A stretch of 64,000 nt of DNA from Streptomyces sp. NBC_00704 (GTDB lineage Bacteria > Actinomycetota > Actinomycetes > Streptomycetales > Streptomycetaceae). The notes beneath the pieces are model-generated. The model did not search any database and was not told where the DNA came from. It was given only the letters and a program-made list of their open reading frames with translations. The stretch spans positions 3,096,501 through 3,160,500 of the forward strand of contig NZ_CP109000.1 of NCBI RefSeq assembly GCF_036226605.1. Reading direction: 5' to 3'. Both the position numbers and the translations under genes were made by a program. Shown here piece by piece: positions 33,151 to 42,444 of this stretch (the stretch's first letter is position 1; each line of letters opens with the position of its first letter).

Positions 33151-34557
33151 TCACACCTCCGCATAGCTGAGCTGGGGCTCCGCCTCGGATGCCGAGCTGG
33201 ACGCGGTCACCCTGCCCGCCGGGCGGCGAAGGTATACGGCCCAGGTGACGGCGAAGCAGGCCGCGTAGAAGGCGAGGAAGGCGACGAACGCGCCGGTGCC
33301 GGAGCCGTAGGAGAGGAACGACTGGCGGAACGCCAGGTTGATGGCGACGCCGCCGAGCGCGCCCACCGCGCCGATCAGTCCCATGGACGCGCCGGACAGC
33401 CGGCGACCGTACGCGGCGGCCTCCTCGCCCTCCAGGCCCCGGGCGACGGCCTTCGCCTGGAAGATGCCCGGGATCATCTTGTACGTCGAGCCGTTGCCGA
33501 GGCCGGTCAGCACGAACAGCACCACGAAGACGGCCACGAAGAGGGGCAGCGACTTCTGCATGCTGGCGAAGACCAGGACGGCGGTGGCCGCGCCCATGCC
33601 GACGTAGTTGTAGAGGGTGATGCGCGCGCCGCCGTACCGGTCGGCAAGCCTGCCGCCCACCGGGCGGATCAGCGAGCCCAGCAGCGGGCCGATGAAGGTG
33701 AGGTAGGCGGCCTGGAGGGGCGTGCGTCCGAACTGGTTGGTCAGCACCTGCCCGAAGGCGAAGCTGTAGCCGATGAACGAGCCGAACGTGCCCACGTAGA
33801 GGAAGGACATGATCCAGGTGTGCGCGTCCTTCGCGGACTCGATCGCCGCGCCGGCGTCGTTCTTCAGGGTCGCCAGGTTGTCCATGTACAGCGCGGCGAG
33901 CGTGGCGGCGACGACGATCAGCGGGATGTAGATGCCGAGCAGCACGCGTGGCCCGCCGCTCGCGCCGATGACGGCGAGGGCGATCAGCTGGATGACCGGC
34001 ACGCCGATGTTGCCGCCGCCCGCGTTCAGCCCCAGCGCCCACCCCTTCTTGCGGAGGGGGAAGAAGGCGTTGATGTTGGTCATGGAGGAGGCGAAGTTGC
34101 CGCCGCCGATGCCCGCGACCAGGCCGACCAGCAGGAACGTGGTGAACGAGGTCCCCGGCTCCATCACCGCGAACGCGGCGACGCTGGGGATCAGCAGCAG
34201 AGCGGCGGAGATGATCGTCCAGTTGCGTCCGCCGAAGAGCGCGACGGCGAAGGTGTACGGCACCCGCACGACCGCGCCGACCAGCGTCACCATGGACGTC
34301 AGCAGGAACTTGTCGGCCGGGGTGAGGCCGTACTCCGGGCCCATGAAGAGCACCAGCACCGACCACATGGTCCAGATCGAGAACCCGATGTGCTCGGAGA
34401 GGACCGAGAACAGGAGGTTGCGGCGGGCGACCTTCTCGCCCTTCTCGTTCCAGAACGCCTCGTTCTCCGGGTCCCACTCCTCGATCCAGCGGCCCCCCTT
34501 CCTCACGGGCGACGGGGGTTCGGGGGCTGTACTCGGGGCTGTACTCGGGGCTGTCAT
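33151..34557 (-). CDS. narK: NarK-type nitrate/nitrite transporter
   Basis: A 468-residue MFS protein of the nitrate/nitrite porter family. It has about 12 membrane segments. Signatures are GIGGGNFASSMTNINAFFP and the paired GLNAGGGNIGVPVIQLIAL, the Gly-rich nitrate signatures in TM5 and its neighbours, plus RPVGGRLADRYGGAR between TM8 and TM9. It imports nitrate or exports nitrite. GGAGG precedes the ATG at 34557. The nnaR gene follows on the same strand, tying transport to regulation of nitrate assimilation. Confidence 0.92.
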   Translation of the reverse strand: MTAPSTAPSTAPEPPSPVRKGGRWIEEWDPENEAFWNEKGEKVARRNLLFSVLSEHIGFSIWTMWSVLVLFMGPEYGLTPADKFLLTSMVTLVGAVVRVPYTFAVALFGGRNWTIISAALLLIPSVAAFAVMEPGTSFTTFLLVGLVAGIGGGNFASSMTNINAFFPLRKKGWALGLNAGGGNIGVPVIQLIALAVIGASGGPRVLLGIYIPLIVVAATLAALYMDNLATLKNDAGAAIESAKDAHTWIMSFLYVGTFGSFIGYSFAFGQVLTNQFGRTPLQAAYLTFIGPLLGSLIRPVGGRLADRYGGARITLYNYVGMGAATAVLVFASMQKSLPLFVAVFVVLFVLTGLGNGSTYKMIPGIFQAKAVARGLEGEEAAAYGRRLSGASMGLIGAVGALGGVAINLAFRQSFLSYGSGTGAFVAFLAFYAACFAVTWAVYLRRPAGRVTASSSASEAEPQLSYAEV

Positions 34558-34717
34558 GACGCCTCCACGTGCTCCGGGCTCGGGTGGTCCGGGGGGATGA
34601 GCGGTGATGAGTCCCGAAGGTAGGGAGGGCGCGTTTCCGCGCTGTGGCTGTGGGTGACCGGAAAGGAACGTTGCTCTCACCGTGCGGACGGGCCCGGTGA
34701 GAGGTCGCGGCGCGCGC

Positions 34718-35812
34718 TCAGCCCTGCGGTGGCTGCCCGTAGGGGTGGGGAGGCCGAGGCGGGTACGGGGCGGGCGGGGGCTGCTGCGGGTGCGCCTGGG
34801 GCTGGGGCCGGACCTGCCCGTACGGCTGCTGGGCGGGGGGCTGCGCATGCTGCTGGGGGTACGGGTGCTGCCCGTACGGGCCGGGCTGGGGCTGGGCGTA
34901 CGGCGTGGGCTGGGCGTACGGGCCGGGCTGGGGGTACGGGTCGGGGCCGGGCTGGGCGTACGGGCCAGGGGCGGGCTGGGCGTACGGGTCGAGGCCGGGC
35001 TGGGCGTACGGGCCGGGGGCGGCCTGGGCGTACGGGGCGGGCGCGGGCTGGGCGTACGGGTCGAGGCCGGGCTGGGCGTACGGGCCGGGGGCGGCCTGGA
35101 CGTACGGGGCGGGCGCGGGCTGGGCGTACGGGCCGGGCGGGCCGGCGGGGGCGTGGGTGGCGGGGGCCTGGGACGGAAGGCCGGTGCCGTAGGGGTTCTG
35201 GCCCTGGCTCGCGGCCATGGCCGGCGTCAGGTACCGCGCCTGCCCGTCCGCGTCGGTCACCGCGACGAACCCCGCGGCCCGCAGCCGGGCGGCCGCCCCG
35301 GCGTGGCGGCGGCGGTTGACGACGAAGCCGATGCCGCAGACGGCCATCAGGGCGACCCAGACGACGAAGGAGACGACGAAGTCGTCGCTCGTGCCGCCGA
35401 GCCGCAGCCCGAGGATCGCGCAGCCCGCGGTGCCGCCCAGCACGCCGTACCCCATCCGCCGCTCCGCGCTCCGGCCGGTCAGGTCGAAGGTGATGCGCGT
35501 CTTGAGGAGGGCGAAGGCGTCCGGGGCCGGCGGCGGCACGGAGACGCCGTCATGGGCGTTCGGGTACCGCGCCCAGTTCTGGGCGGCCCGCGCCCGGGCC
35601 TGCGGGCTCGGATCGGGGACGATCAGCATCTTCAGCGCGCTGTTGCGCGACCCGCCGTGCCGCACGTCCACGTACTCGTAGCCGAACTGCTGGGCCACGC
35701 ACGCGAGCCGGGCCAGCTTCTTCACCGAGGCCATCGGGCTGGTCAGCTCGACGGGCCCGCCCCCCGCCACCGACCGCAGCATGCTCCGCACCTGCCGCTT
35801 GCTCACCGGCAC
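34718..35812 (-). CDS. Membrane protein with PYAQP-repeat cytoplasmic tail
   Basis: A 364-residue protein of unknown function. Residues 1-115 form a soluble conserved part (FGYEYVDVRHGGSRNSALKM). Two membrane helices lie at about residues 120-165. From about residue 205 to the end it is Pro/Tyr/Gln-rich, with about ten PYAQP-like units, several as GPYAQPGLDPYAQPAPAPYA blocks. The DNA of this part is a degenerate tandem repeat (about 34900-35130), so copy number may vary. Such tails in actinobacteria are often disordered and may bind polar-growth scaffolds, but that is inference. Confidence 0.8.
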   Translation of the reverse strand: MPVSKRQVRSMLRSVAGGGPVELTSPMASVKKLARLACVAQQFGYEYVDVRHGGSRNSALKMLIVPDPSPQARARAAQNWARYPNAHDGVSVPPPAPDAFALLKTRITFDLTGRSAERRMGYGVLGGTAGCAILGLRLGGTSDDFVVSFVVWVALMAVCGIGFVVNRRRHAGAAARLRAAGFVAVTDADGQARYLTPAMAASQGQNPYGTGLPSQAPATHAPAGPPGPYAQPAPAPYVQAAPGPYAQPGLDPYAQPAPAPYAQAAPGPYAQPGLDPYAQPAPGPYAQPGPDPYPQPGPYAQPTPYAQPQPGPYGQHPYPQQHAQPPAQQPYGQVRPQPQAHPQQPPPAPYPPRPPHPYGQPPQG

Positions 35813-36001
35813 TCATCTCCCCCACCGGCCGGACCGTCGGACCGCCGGACCACTGTGCACTTGCGCGACGCCGGGCAGTCTTCCACACGCCCGCGACGCC
35901 CGCGGGAGGCGGCCGACCCGGTGCGACCTGGCCTTTGCTCCGGAACGGCCGGCGGGGGCGCGACCGTTCGGCCACGCCCCCGCGCGGGTCGGCGCCCCTG
36001 G

Positions 36002-37285
36002 TCAGGCGCGGTGCGTGCCCGTCCGGCCGTCCGGCCACAGGCGGGGTCTGCGGCGGGCCGCCAGGTCCTCGACCCAGCCGAAGCAGACGACGCAGACCGC
36101 CGTCAGCAGCCAGACCGCAGGCAGTTGCGGCCACGGACTCTGAAGGATCCAGGGGGCGTCCGTCTCCAGCCACGGGACGCCCCAGAGGCGGTCCCACAGC
36201 CCCTCCACGACCGTGATGCACACGTTGTGCCACAGATAGATCGTGACGGCACGGGAGTTGAGCAGGGTGATCAGCCGGTCCCAGCGGCGCAGCCGCGGCG
36301 GCCACTCGCTCCAGGACGGGCTGATGTGCAGAAGGAGCAGGACCGCCGCGAACGACCACAGCGACTGGCCGAACGGCATGTCGTCCAGGTCGTGCCCCTC
36401 GCGCAGGTCGTGGCTCAGCGCGTACCAGAGGCCGACGGCGGCGACCGCCGGGGCCAGGGACGGGACGACGTAGCGGGGCAGCCTGCGCAGCACGCCCTCG
36501 TGACGCGCCATGCCCAGCAGCCAGCACGCGCCGAACGTGCCGAAGTCGCTGAGAGCGGACCCCAGACGCCAGCCGGGCACCGTCAGCGCGCCGAACTCCA
36601 GCGCCGCGCACAGCGCCACCGGTGCGAGGACCGTCGGCCAGGGCAGTCGGCGCAGGGCGCGCAGCAGCAGCGGGGAGAGCAGCACGAACCACAGGTAGGC
36701 GCGGATGTACCAGAGCGGAACGCCCAGGTCGGAGCCCCAGTCGTCGCCGATCAGCCCGTGGACGCCGGGCAGGCCCTCGGCGTACGGGGGGTCGCTCACC
36801 GGCAGGATCCAGTAGGCGAGGTGCAACCACCACCAGCCGGGACGCCCCTCGGCGTCCGGGCTCCAGCCGCCCGCCAGCATGCCCGTCACGCCGACCGCGC
36901 CCAGCAGCCACAGCGGGGGCAGCAGCCGGCGCAGCCGTCCGCGCGCGACCTCCAGCGCGGGCCGTCTGCTCAGCGAGCGCGCCATGAGGTCGCCGGCGAG
37001 GGCGAACATCACGCCCATCGAGGGGAAGACGACGGGCAGCCAGGCCCAGCCCATCAGGTGGTAGAGGACGACGCGGAAGAGGGCGACGGCGCGCAGGAGG
37101 TCGAAGTAGCGGTCGCGCCCGCCGCCGCCCGTCCTCTTCCCGCCGGCCTCCCCCGCCTCGTCCCGGCGCGGCGCGGGCACGGTGTCGCGCGCCGCGGATC
37201 CCGGCGGCTCGGGCGGTCCGGCCAGTCCGGGCAGTTCGGGCAGTTCGGCCGTGGTCTCGGCGGAGTGGGGCGGACGGCTGCTCAC
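36002..37285 (-). CDS. Acyltransferase family 3 membrane protein
   Basis: A 427-residue protein from the GTG at 37285, which overlaps the matB stop. A disordered N-terminus (about 1-60) precedes the acyltransferase-3 domain. Typical features are DRYFDLLRAVALFRVVLYHL with the catalytic His, about ten membrane spans, WYIRAYLWFVLLSPLLL and a C-terminal SRAVTIYLWHNV. These enzymes O-acylate extracellular carbohydrates. Coupling to the polysaccharide synthase suggests it modifies the MatB product, by inference. Confidence 0.88.
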   Translation of the reverse strand: MSSRPPHSAETTAELPELPGLAGPPEPPGSAARDTVPAPRRDEAGEAGGKRTGGGGRDRYFDLLRAVALFRVVLYHLMGWAWLPVVFPSMGVMFALAGDLMARSLSRRPALEVARGRLRRLLPPLWLLGAVGVTGMLAGGWSPDAEGRPGWWWLHLAYWILPVSDPPYAEGLPGVHGLIGDDWGSDLGVPLWYIRAYLWFVLLSPLLLRALRRLPWPTVLAPVALCAALEFGALTVPGWRLGSALSDFGTFGACWLLGMARHEGVLRRLPRYVVPSLAPAVAAVGLWYALSHDLREGHDLDDMPFGQSLWSFAAVLLLLHISPSWSEWPPRLRRWDRLITLLNSRAVTIYLWHNVCITVVEGLWDRLWGVPWLETDAPWILQSPWPQLPAVWLLTAVCVVCFGWVEDLAARRRPRLWPDGRTGTHRA

Positions 37286-39654
37286 AGGGCCGTTCCTCCG
37301 TCCGTGCTCATGGCCGGCGCGCCGGGCGGGGCGGCCACCTGGCCCTTGCGCCGCAGCTTCTGCCAGCGCAGCCGGCCGCCGGTGAGGGCGGTGATCCAGG
37401 ACTGGAGCAGCACGATGTACATCAGCTGGCGGTACAGCATCTGCTGGAGCGGGAGGGAGATCAGCGGGGTGAGCCGCTCCTTGTCGAGCACGAAGGCGTA
37501 GGCCGCGCACCCGGCCTGGACGGCGAGGACGCCGAACCAGGCGGCGACCGTCCTGCCCGTCGGCCCGAAGAGCAGCCCGTAGACGAGGAAGAGGTCGATG
37601 AGCGGGGCGAGCAGCGGGGCGACCACCATGAACAGCGAGACGAGGGGCAGGCCGACGCGGCCGAAGCGGCCCGACGCTCCCCCCTCGACGATGGCCCGGC
37701 GGTGCTTCCAGATGGCCTGCATGGTGCCGTAGCACCAGCGGTAGCGCTGCGACCACAGCTGCTGGACGGACTCGGGGGCCTCGGTCCAGGCGCGCGCCTT
37801 CTCCGCGTACACGACGTGCCAGCCGTCCCGGTGGATGGCCATGGTGATGTCGGTGTCCTCGGCGAGGGTGTCGTCGCTCATGCCGCCGACGCGGTCGAGC
37901 GCGCTGCGCCGGAACGCCCCGACGGCGCCCGGGATGGTGGGCATGCAGCGCAGGACGTCGTACATGCGGCGGTCGAGGTTGAAGCCCATCACGTACTCGA
38001 TGTGCTGCCACGCGCCGATGAGGGTGTCCTTGTTGCCGACCTTGGCGTTGCCGGCGACCGCGCCGACCCTGGGGTCGGCGAACGGCTGCACGAGCTCGCG
38101 GACCGTGGCCGGCTCGAACACGGTGTCGCCGTCCATCATGACGATGAGGTCGTGCCGGGCGTTGGCGATGCCCCGGTTGAGGGCGGCGGGCTTGCCGGCG
38201 TTGAGCTGCCGGACCACGCGGACGCCGGGCAGGCCGAGGTCCTCGACGATGCGGGCGGTGCCGTCGCTGGAGCCGTCGTCGATGACGAGGATCTCGATCG
38301 GGTGCTCGCTCCTCATCAGCGAACGCACCGTGTTCTCGATGCACTTGGCCTCGTTGTAGGCCGGGACGAGCACGGACGCCGGTTCGGTGACGGGCGCGTC
38401 GGGCCCCCAGACGAACCCCTTGCGCCGGGTCCGGCGGGTGTGGATCGCGGACAGCAGCAGCATGAGGCCGAAGCGGGCGAAGACGAGGACTCCGATGACG
38501 GCGAGGCCGACGACCAGGACGCCGGTGATGTCGTCGGAGGCGGCGACCAGGAAGACCCAGGCCTTGCCCTTCCACAGGTCGAGCCCGGTGACGGGGGTGT
38601 GCGCGCTGGGCGCGTGCAGGGCCTCGGTGAGGTTCTCGAACCGGTACCCGTCGGCCTGGAGCCGGGGCAGGTAGACGTCGAGGGCCTGGACGGTCTGGTG
38701 GCGGTCGCCGCCCGAGTCGTGCATGAGGACGATGGCGCCCTCGCCGTCCTTCGGGGTGGCGTTGCGGATGATCTGCCGCACGCCCGGCCGCTGCCAGTCC
38801 TCGCTGTCGGCGGTGGTGAAGACGGTGAGGTAGCCGCGGCTTCCCACGTACTCGGTGACCGGCCAGGACGCGTCGTCGAGGGCGTCCGCGGTGGAGGAGT
38901 AGGGCGGCCGGAACAGGGACGTGCGGATGCCCGCCGCCCCGGCCAGGGCCAGCTGGTTCTGGGTGAGTTCCCAGTCGATGCGCTTCTTCGACTGGTAGGA
39001 GAGGTCGGGGTGGTTGAAGGTGTGCAGCCCGATCTCGTGGCCCTCGTCCACCATCCGCCGCACCAGGTCGGGATAGCGGGAGGCCATGGTGCCGGTGATG
39101 AAGAAGACGGCGTGGACGTGGTGCTTCTTCAGGACGTCGAGGACCTCGGGGGTCCACCTCGGGTCGGGGCCGTCGTCGAAGGTGAGCACGATCCGGTGGT
39201 CCGGCACCTCCAGGCCGGTCTGCCGGCCGCCGCGGGTGTCGACCACCGGGCCGCCGTCGAGGATCTTCTCCGGCACCTTGTCGGAGGCGGCCTCGGGGCG
39301 GATGCGGTAGTCGGCGAGGATCTCGCTGTGCACGTAGCCGCGCAGCATCAGCATCGCCATCATCGCGAACAGCACGAGCAGCGGCAGCAGATGGCGCAGC
39401 CGCAGCGGCACCAGCCTCCGGCGCGGGGCGGACGGCTCGGAACCCCGGGGGTCGCCCCCGGCCGCGTGCCCGGGGCCCCGCCCGCGGGCCTGCCGCCCCC
39501 CGGACCGCCGGGCGGCCCGCCGCCCACCGGGCGGCTCGCCCCCCGACAGGCTCCCCGGCGGGGAGGAGACGGGCGCGGCCGGCCCGCCGGTCGCGTGCGC
39601 GGGCTGCCCGACGGGGGAACGCCGGGCCGAACGACGGCTGGTACGTGGTGCCAT
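37282..39654 (-). CDS. matB: MatB-like fusion: NodB polysaccharide deacetylase plus GT2 glycosyltransferase
   Basis: A 790-residue fusion. A disordered N-terminus is followed by a membrane helix (about 85-105). The extracellular NodB deacetylase domain (about 145-330) has TFDDGPDPRW and metal-binding HTFNHPDLSY. The glycosyltransferase 2 domain (about 405-640) carries VLVPAYNEAKCIENTVRSL, IDDGSSDGT, MMDGDT, LAEDTDIT and QRYRW. Four or more C-terminal membrane spans end the protein. In S. lividans/S. coelicolor MatB makes a PNAG-like polymer that glues mycelial pellets. Coupled to the acyltransferase; a 1.1-kb repeat-rich spacer separates it from matA. Confidence 0.88.
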   Translation of the reverse strand: MAPRTSRRSARRSPVGQPAHATGGPAAPVSSPPGSLSGGEPPGGRRAARRSGGRQARGRGPGHAAGGDPRGSEPSAPRRRLVPLRLRHLLPLLVLFAMMAMLMLRGYVHSEILADYRIRPEAASDKVPEKILDGGPVVDTRGGRQTGLEVPDHRIVLTFDDGPDPRWTPEVLDVLKKHHVHAVFFITGTMASRYPDLVRRMVDEGHEIGLHTFNHPDLSYQSKKRIDWELTQNQLALAGAAGIRTSLFRPPYSSTADALDDASWPVTEYVGSRGYLTVFTTADSEDWQRPGVRQIIRNATPKDGEGAIVLMHDSGGDRHQTVQALDVYLPRLQADGYRFENLTEALHAPSAHTPVTGLDLWKGKAWVFLVAASDDITGVLVVGLAVIGVLVFARFGLMLLLSAIHTRRTRRKGFVWGPDAPVTEPASVLVPAYNEAKCIENTVRSLMRSEHPIEILVIDDGSSDGTARIVEDLGLPGVRVVRQLNAGKPAALNRGIANARHDLIVMMDGDTVFEPATVRELVQPFADPRVGAVAGNAKVGNKDTLIGAWQHIEYVMGFNLDRRMYDVLRCMPTIPGAVGAFRRSALDRVGGMSDDTLAEDTDITMAIHRDGWHVVYAEKARAWTEAPESVQQLWSQRYRWCYGTMQAIWKHRRAIVEGGASGRFGRVGLPLVSLFMVVAPLLAPLIDLFLVYGLLFGPTGRTVAAWFGVLAVQAGCAAYAFVLDKERLTPLISLPLQQMLYRQLMYIVLLQSWITALTGGRLRWQKLRRKGQVAAPPGAPAMSTDGGTAL

Positions 39655-39700
39655 GAGAGGTGGTTCTCCGGGGACGAGAGGACGGACGGGCGGAGGGGTG

Positions 39701-39764
39701 GTGAGGCGGAAGGGGCGTGAGGCGGAAGGGTGGTGAGACGGAAGGGGCGTGAGGCGGTCGGGGG
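39701..39764. repeat. 16-bp tandem repeat, four copies
   Basis: Units of the form GTGAGGCGGAAGGGGC start at 39701, 39717, 39733 and 39749, with one or a few substitutions each. They begin about 45 bp upstream of the matB start. Confidence 0.8.
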
Positions 39765-39816
39765 GACGGGGGAGGACTGGCGGGCGGGCGATCTGGCGGA
39801 CGGGCGATCTGGCGGT

Positions 39817-39908
39817 CGGGCGGACGGGCGGACGGGCGGACGGGCGGACGGGCGGACGGGCGGACGGGCGGACGGGCGGACGGGCGGACGGGCGGACGGG
39901 CGGACGGG
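39817..39908. repeat. 8-bp tandem repeat, about 11.5 perfect copies
   Basis: CGGGCGGA repeats eleven times without error from 39817 to 39904, then half a copy. It lies 163-254 bp upstream of matB. A perfect octamer array is prone to slippage, and copy number changes would shift spacing to any upstream promoter element. Confidence 0.93.
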
Positions 39909-40046
39909 ACTACGGAAGTTCGAGGCGGGACGGAGAGGCGGGGGCCGGGCTGGGGCGGGAGGGCGGTGGTCGGGCCGCGGCGGGGACGGTGAGCGGCGAG
40001 GTTGGTGGTGCGGGGCGGAGGGTGAGGGCCTTGGGGTCGACCCCGG

Positions 40047-40175
40047 TTCCGAACTCGGCTCCCTGAGCCGAGAGTTCGACTCCGCTTCGGAACTCGGGTC
40101 CCTGAGCCGGGGGTTCGATCCCGGCCCGGGACTTGGGCCGGGCCCGGAACTCAAGCCCGGCCCGGAACTCACACC
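40047..40175. repeat. 39-bp hairpin repeat pair and shorter G/C repeats
   Basis: TTCCGAACTCGG at 40047 and TTCGGAACTCGG at 40086 open two 39-bp units, each with a CTCCCTGAG-type foldback. They are followed by degenerate units around GCCCGGAACTCA up to about 40175. Confidence 0.7.
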
Positions 40176-40795
40176 CCGCCCCCTGATCTCGGCCCCAGGC
40201 CCCGGACTCAAGTCCCGGACCCCACCCGGGTGTCCCGGCCGCCCCCACCCCGGAGCCTCCGGCAGTTCCCGGTGTGGGCCGGGTCGCCGCCGGAGGTGCC
40301 AGCGGGTCCGGGCGGCCCCGCGAGCGGGACGCCTCCGGACTCCGGGGCCGGAGTCGGCCGTCGGATCCGCGAGTCAACGGCCGAACCTCGGAGCCGGTCG
40401 TCCGATGCGGAGGGGTGCCGGGCGGTGCGGACCGGGTCGCGGTCGCACGTCCGGGTTCCGGCCGCGAGGGGTCGGAGGCGAGGGCCGAGCGGGAGGCAGC
40501 CATGGTTCGGACCGCCGGGCGGACCGCCGGGCGGGCGCCGAACCGCCCGGTGGGACGGTGTGACCGACGGCCGCCGGGGTTCGGGTCGCCGGTTCGCACG
40601 CGGACGCGGGCCGGTGGGCCGCGCCGCGGGACCTGAGCGCCGCGCCGACACGGGCGCGCAGGACGCCGGTGCGGTGTCCGGGGCCGGCCTGTCGTCCCGC
40701 AGCCGCAGCCGCTGGACGGAACGGGACGGGCCGCGAGCCCGCGTCGGGCTCGAAGCGACGTCCCGGACACCGAACCGGTGTCCCGGCGGGCCCGT

Positions 40796-41773
40796 CTACG
40801 CTGCCGGGCTCGACGCCGCCGGGGCCGGTTCCTGCGGGCCGCCGGCGACGGTGGTGGAGGCCCCGCCGGCCGGGGACGGCGAGGACTCGGCCGGCGGCGA
40901 GGCGGCCGGTGAGGACGCGGGCGGCGGTGCGGACGGCGTCGGCGCGATCACCGGACTGCTGGGGCCGGGCGCCGCGGAGGCCGAGGCCGTCGGCCCGGCG
41001 CTCGGACGTGCGGACCCGCTCGCCGCCGGACGTGCCGCCGCGGACGCCCCGGCCGACGGAGCCGCGCTGCCCGAGGCCGTCGGCCCCGCGCTCGCCCCCG
41101 GCTTGCCCGGCGCCGCCCCCGTCGCGGAGGCGGTGGCCCCCGTGCCGCCCGGCACACCGGGACGGGGCATTCCGGGCCGCGCGGTACCGGAGCCGTCCGG
41201 TGCGGGCGTGCTGTCGACCTTGCCGGCCGCGGGCTTGTCGTCGCCCTGGCCCGGCACGGGCAGCGGCAGCCAGGGCGCACCGGCGTTGCCCGACAGCAGT
41301 GCGGCCACGATGACCACGGCGTAGGCCCCGCAGGCGGTGCCCACGAGGATGCCGATGCGGCGGAACGTGCGGCTGCGCCGGCCCGATTCGTCGACGAACA
41401 CCGGGACGTCGGACGCGGCGTCCGAGCCGTCGGTCCGCCCCTGCTGGAGCGGATCGAGCTGGACCGTCACCTCGTCCGCGGCGCCGTCACCGGCGTCCGT
41501 GCCGGCGGGCGGCTCGCACCAGGGATCCCGCAGATCGCTCGACCGTTCGTTTTCGGAAAGCCCGTTCGAAACTCGCGCGGTCGCGAGCGGGGCGCTTTCG
41601 GGCGGTACATCCAACAAGGACCGGTACCTTCCGCCCTCTCCGGGGGCGGACATCAGGGATTGCCCCCCGGCCCCGGAAAGGCTCTGGGATGCTGCCCCCA
41701 CGACCGGCACGTCCCGAGTGGACGGTGCCGCCTCGGGCCACTTCGATTGGGCGTCTTCTGGCCAATTCTTCAC
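40796..41773 (-). CDS. matA: MatA-like single-span membrane protein
   Basis: A 325-residue protein from the GTG at 41773, which has GGGGAAG about 7 nt upstream. Residues 1-135 are hydrophilic and presumably cytoplasmic. RRIGILVGTACGAYAVVIVAALLSG (about residues 137-161) is one membrane span. The rest is an extracellular Pro/Ala/Ser/Gly-rich low-complexity region. Position upstream of matB on the same strand suggests the partner gene of the mat locus. The symbol is assigned by context and is less certain than matB. Confidence 0.6.
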   Translation of the reverse strand: MKNWPEDAQSKWPEAAPSTRDVPVVGAASQSLSGAGGQSLMSAPGEGGRYRSLLDVPPESAPLATARVSNGLSENERSSDLRDPWCEPPAGTDAGDGAADEVTVQLDPLQQGRTDGSDAASDVPVFVDESGRRSRTFRRIGILVGTACGAYAVVIVAALLSGNAGAPWLPLPVPGQGDDKPAAGKVDSTPAPDGSGTARPGMPRPGVPGGTGATASATGAAPGKPGASAGPTASGSAAPSAGASAAARPAASGSARPSAGPTASASAAPGPSSPVIAPTPSAPPPASSPAASPPAESSPSPAGGASTTVAGGPQEPAPAASSPAA

Positions 41774-42394
41774 TTGCGCACTTCCCCCCACGGAACAGTT
41801 CTGGGTGCGCCACGACCCTGAGCACAGCCGATGAAACCAGGCCCCCACCCGGCTCTCGCGCCCCATTTACCCCATTGCGCTCAGGTCGACGAATCTAGCG
41901 CAGACATGAACCCCGCGTGCGCGATGTGTCACTTATGGTCAGAAGTCATGTTCATGCCTATGGCCGAAAACCGCCCCTGAACGGGCCACCCGCACCCCGT
42001 TTCGACACCTTCACGCCGGCCCGCACAGCGGACGAGGACGGCGCGAGCCGAGGGACCAGGCTCTTTCGCCGCAGGGGTGACACAGGGGACAAAGGGGCCG
42101 GATCGGGGAGGTCCGGGGGCAGCGGCCCAGGCATGGCCGGAAAGACACCTGACGCGAGGGGCTAAATGCCCGTTGCGTCGGAATCCGGGGAGTGTCCAGC
42201 CGTGGACGGCCTGCCCTCAGGCCGGCGTCAGCGTCGCCGGGAGCCGGTACCCCTGGAGAGGAGAGGGCTTCCGGGCGCTGCCTTGACGTCTTGACGCTCC
42301 CCGGATTCCGAGGCAGTCGTCGCCTCGCGCCGCCGCGGGGGGCCGTCACGTGCGGGTGGGTGCCGGCGCCCCAGGGGCCGGTGCCGCCGAACAC
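41774..42394. other. Intergenic region upstream of matA
   Basis: No gene is supported. The 41890-41990 part is AT-richer, with patches such as GTGTCACTTATGGTCAGAAG, and is a likely matA promoter. The rest contains a 134-bp inverted-repeat element next to ssrA, listed separately. Confidence 0.5.
42178..42311. repeat. 134-bp element bounded by 19-bp inverted repeats
   Basis: TCGGAATCCGGGGAGTGTC (42178-42196) and GACGCTCCCCGGATTCCGA (42293-42311) are inverted copies with one mismatch, 96 nt apart. No target-site duplication is visible. It could be a miniature mobile element or a large foldback structure. Confidence 0.6.
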
Positions 42395-42426
42395 AAAAAG
42401 ACCCCGCCCCTGGGGGGCGAGGTCTT
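42395..42426 (-). terminator. Intrinsic terminator of ssrA
   Basis: On the minus strand AAGACCTCGCCCC and GGGCGGGGTCTT form a stem followed by TTTTTG, a proper T-run. It lies 18 nt past the mature 3' end of tmRNA. Confidence 0.9.
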
Positions 42427-42444
42427 CATGTCACATGGGATGAG

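Larger units (their letters stand above)
39655..40795. other. 1.14-kb non-coding spacer between matA and matB
   Basis: No convincing gene. Long open frames exist on both strands but they follow tandem repeats whose periods are not multiples of three and have no motifs. The spacer contains at least three repeat families, listed separately. The matB promoter should be here. Confidence 0.6.

Noticed and set aside
39730..40563. Plus-strand 277-codon frame between mat genes
   Set aside because: It consists largely of the 8-bp and 16-bp tandem repeats and has no recognisable domain.
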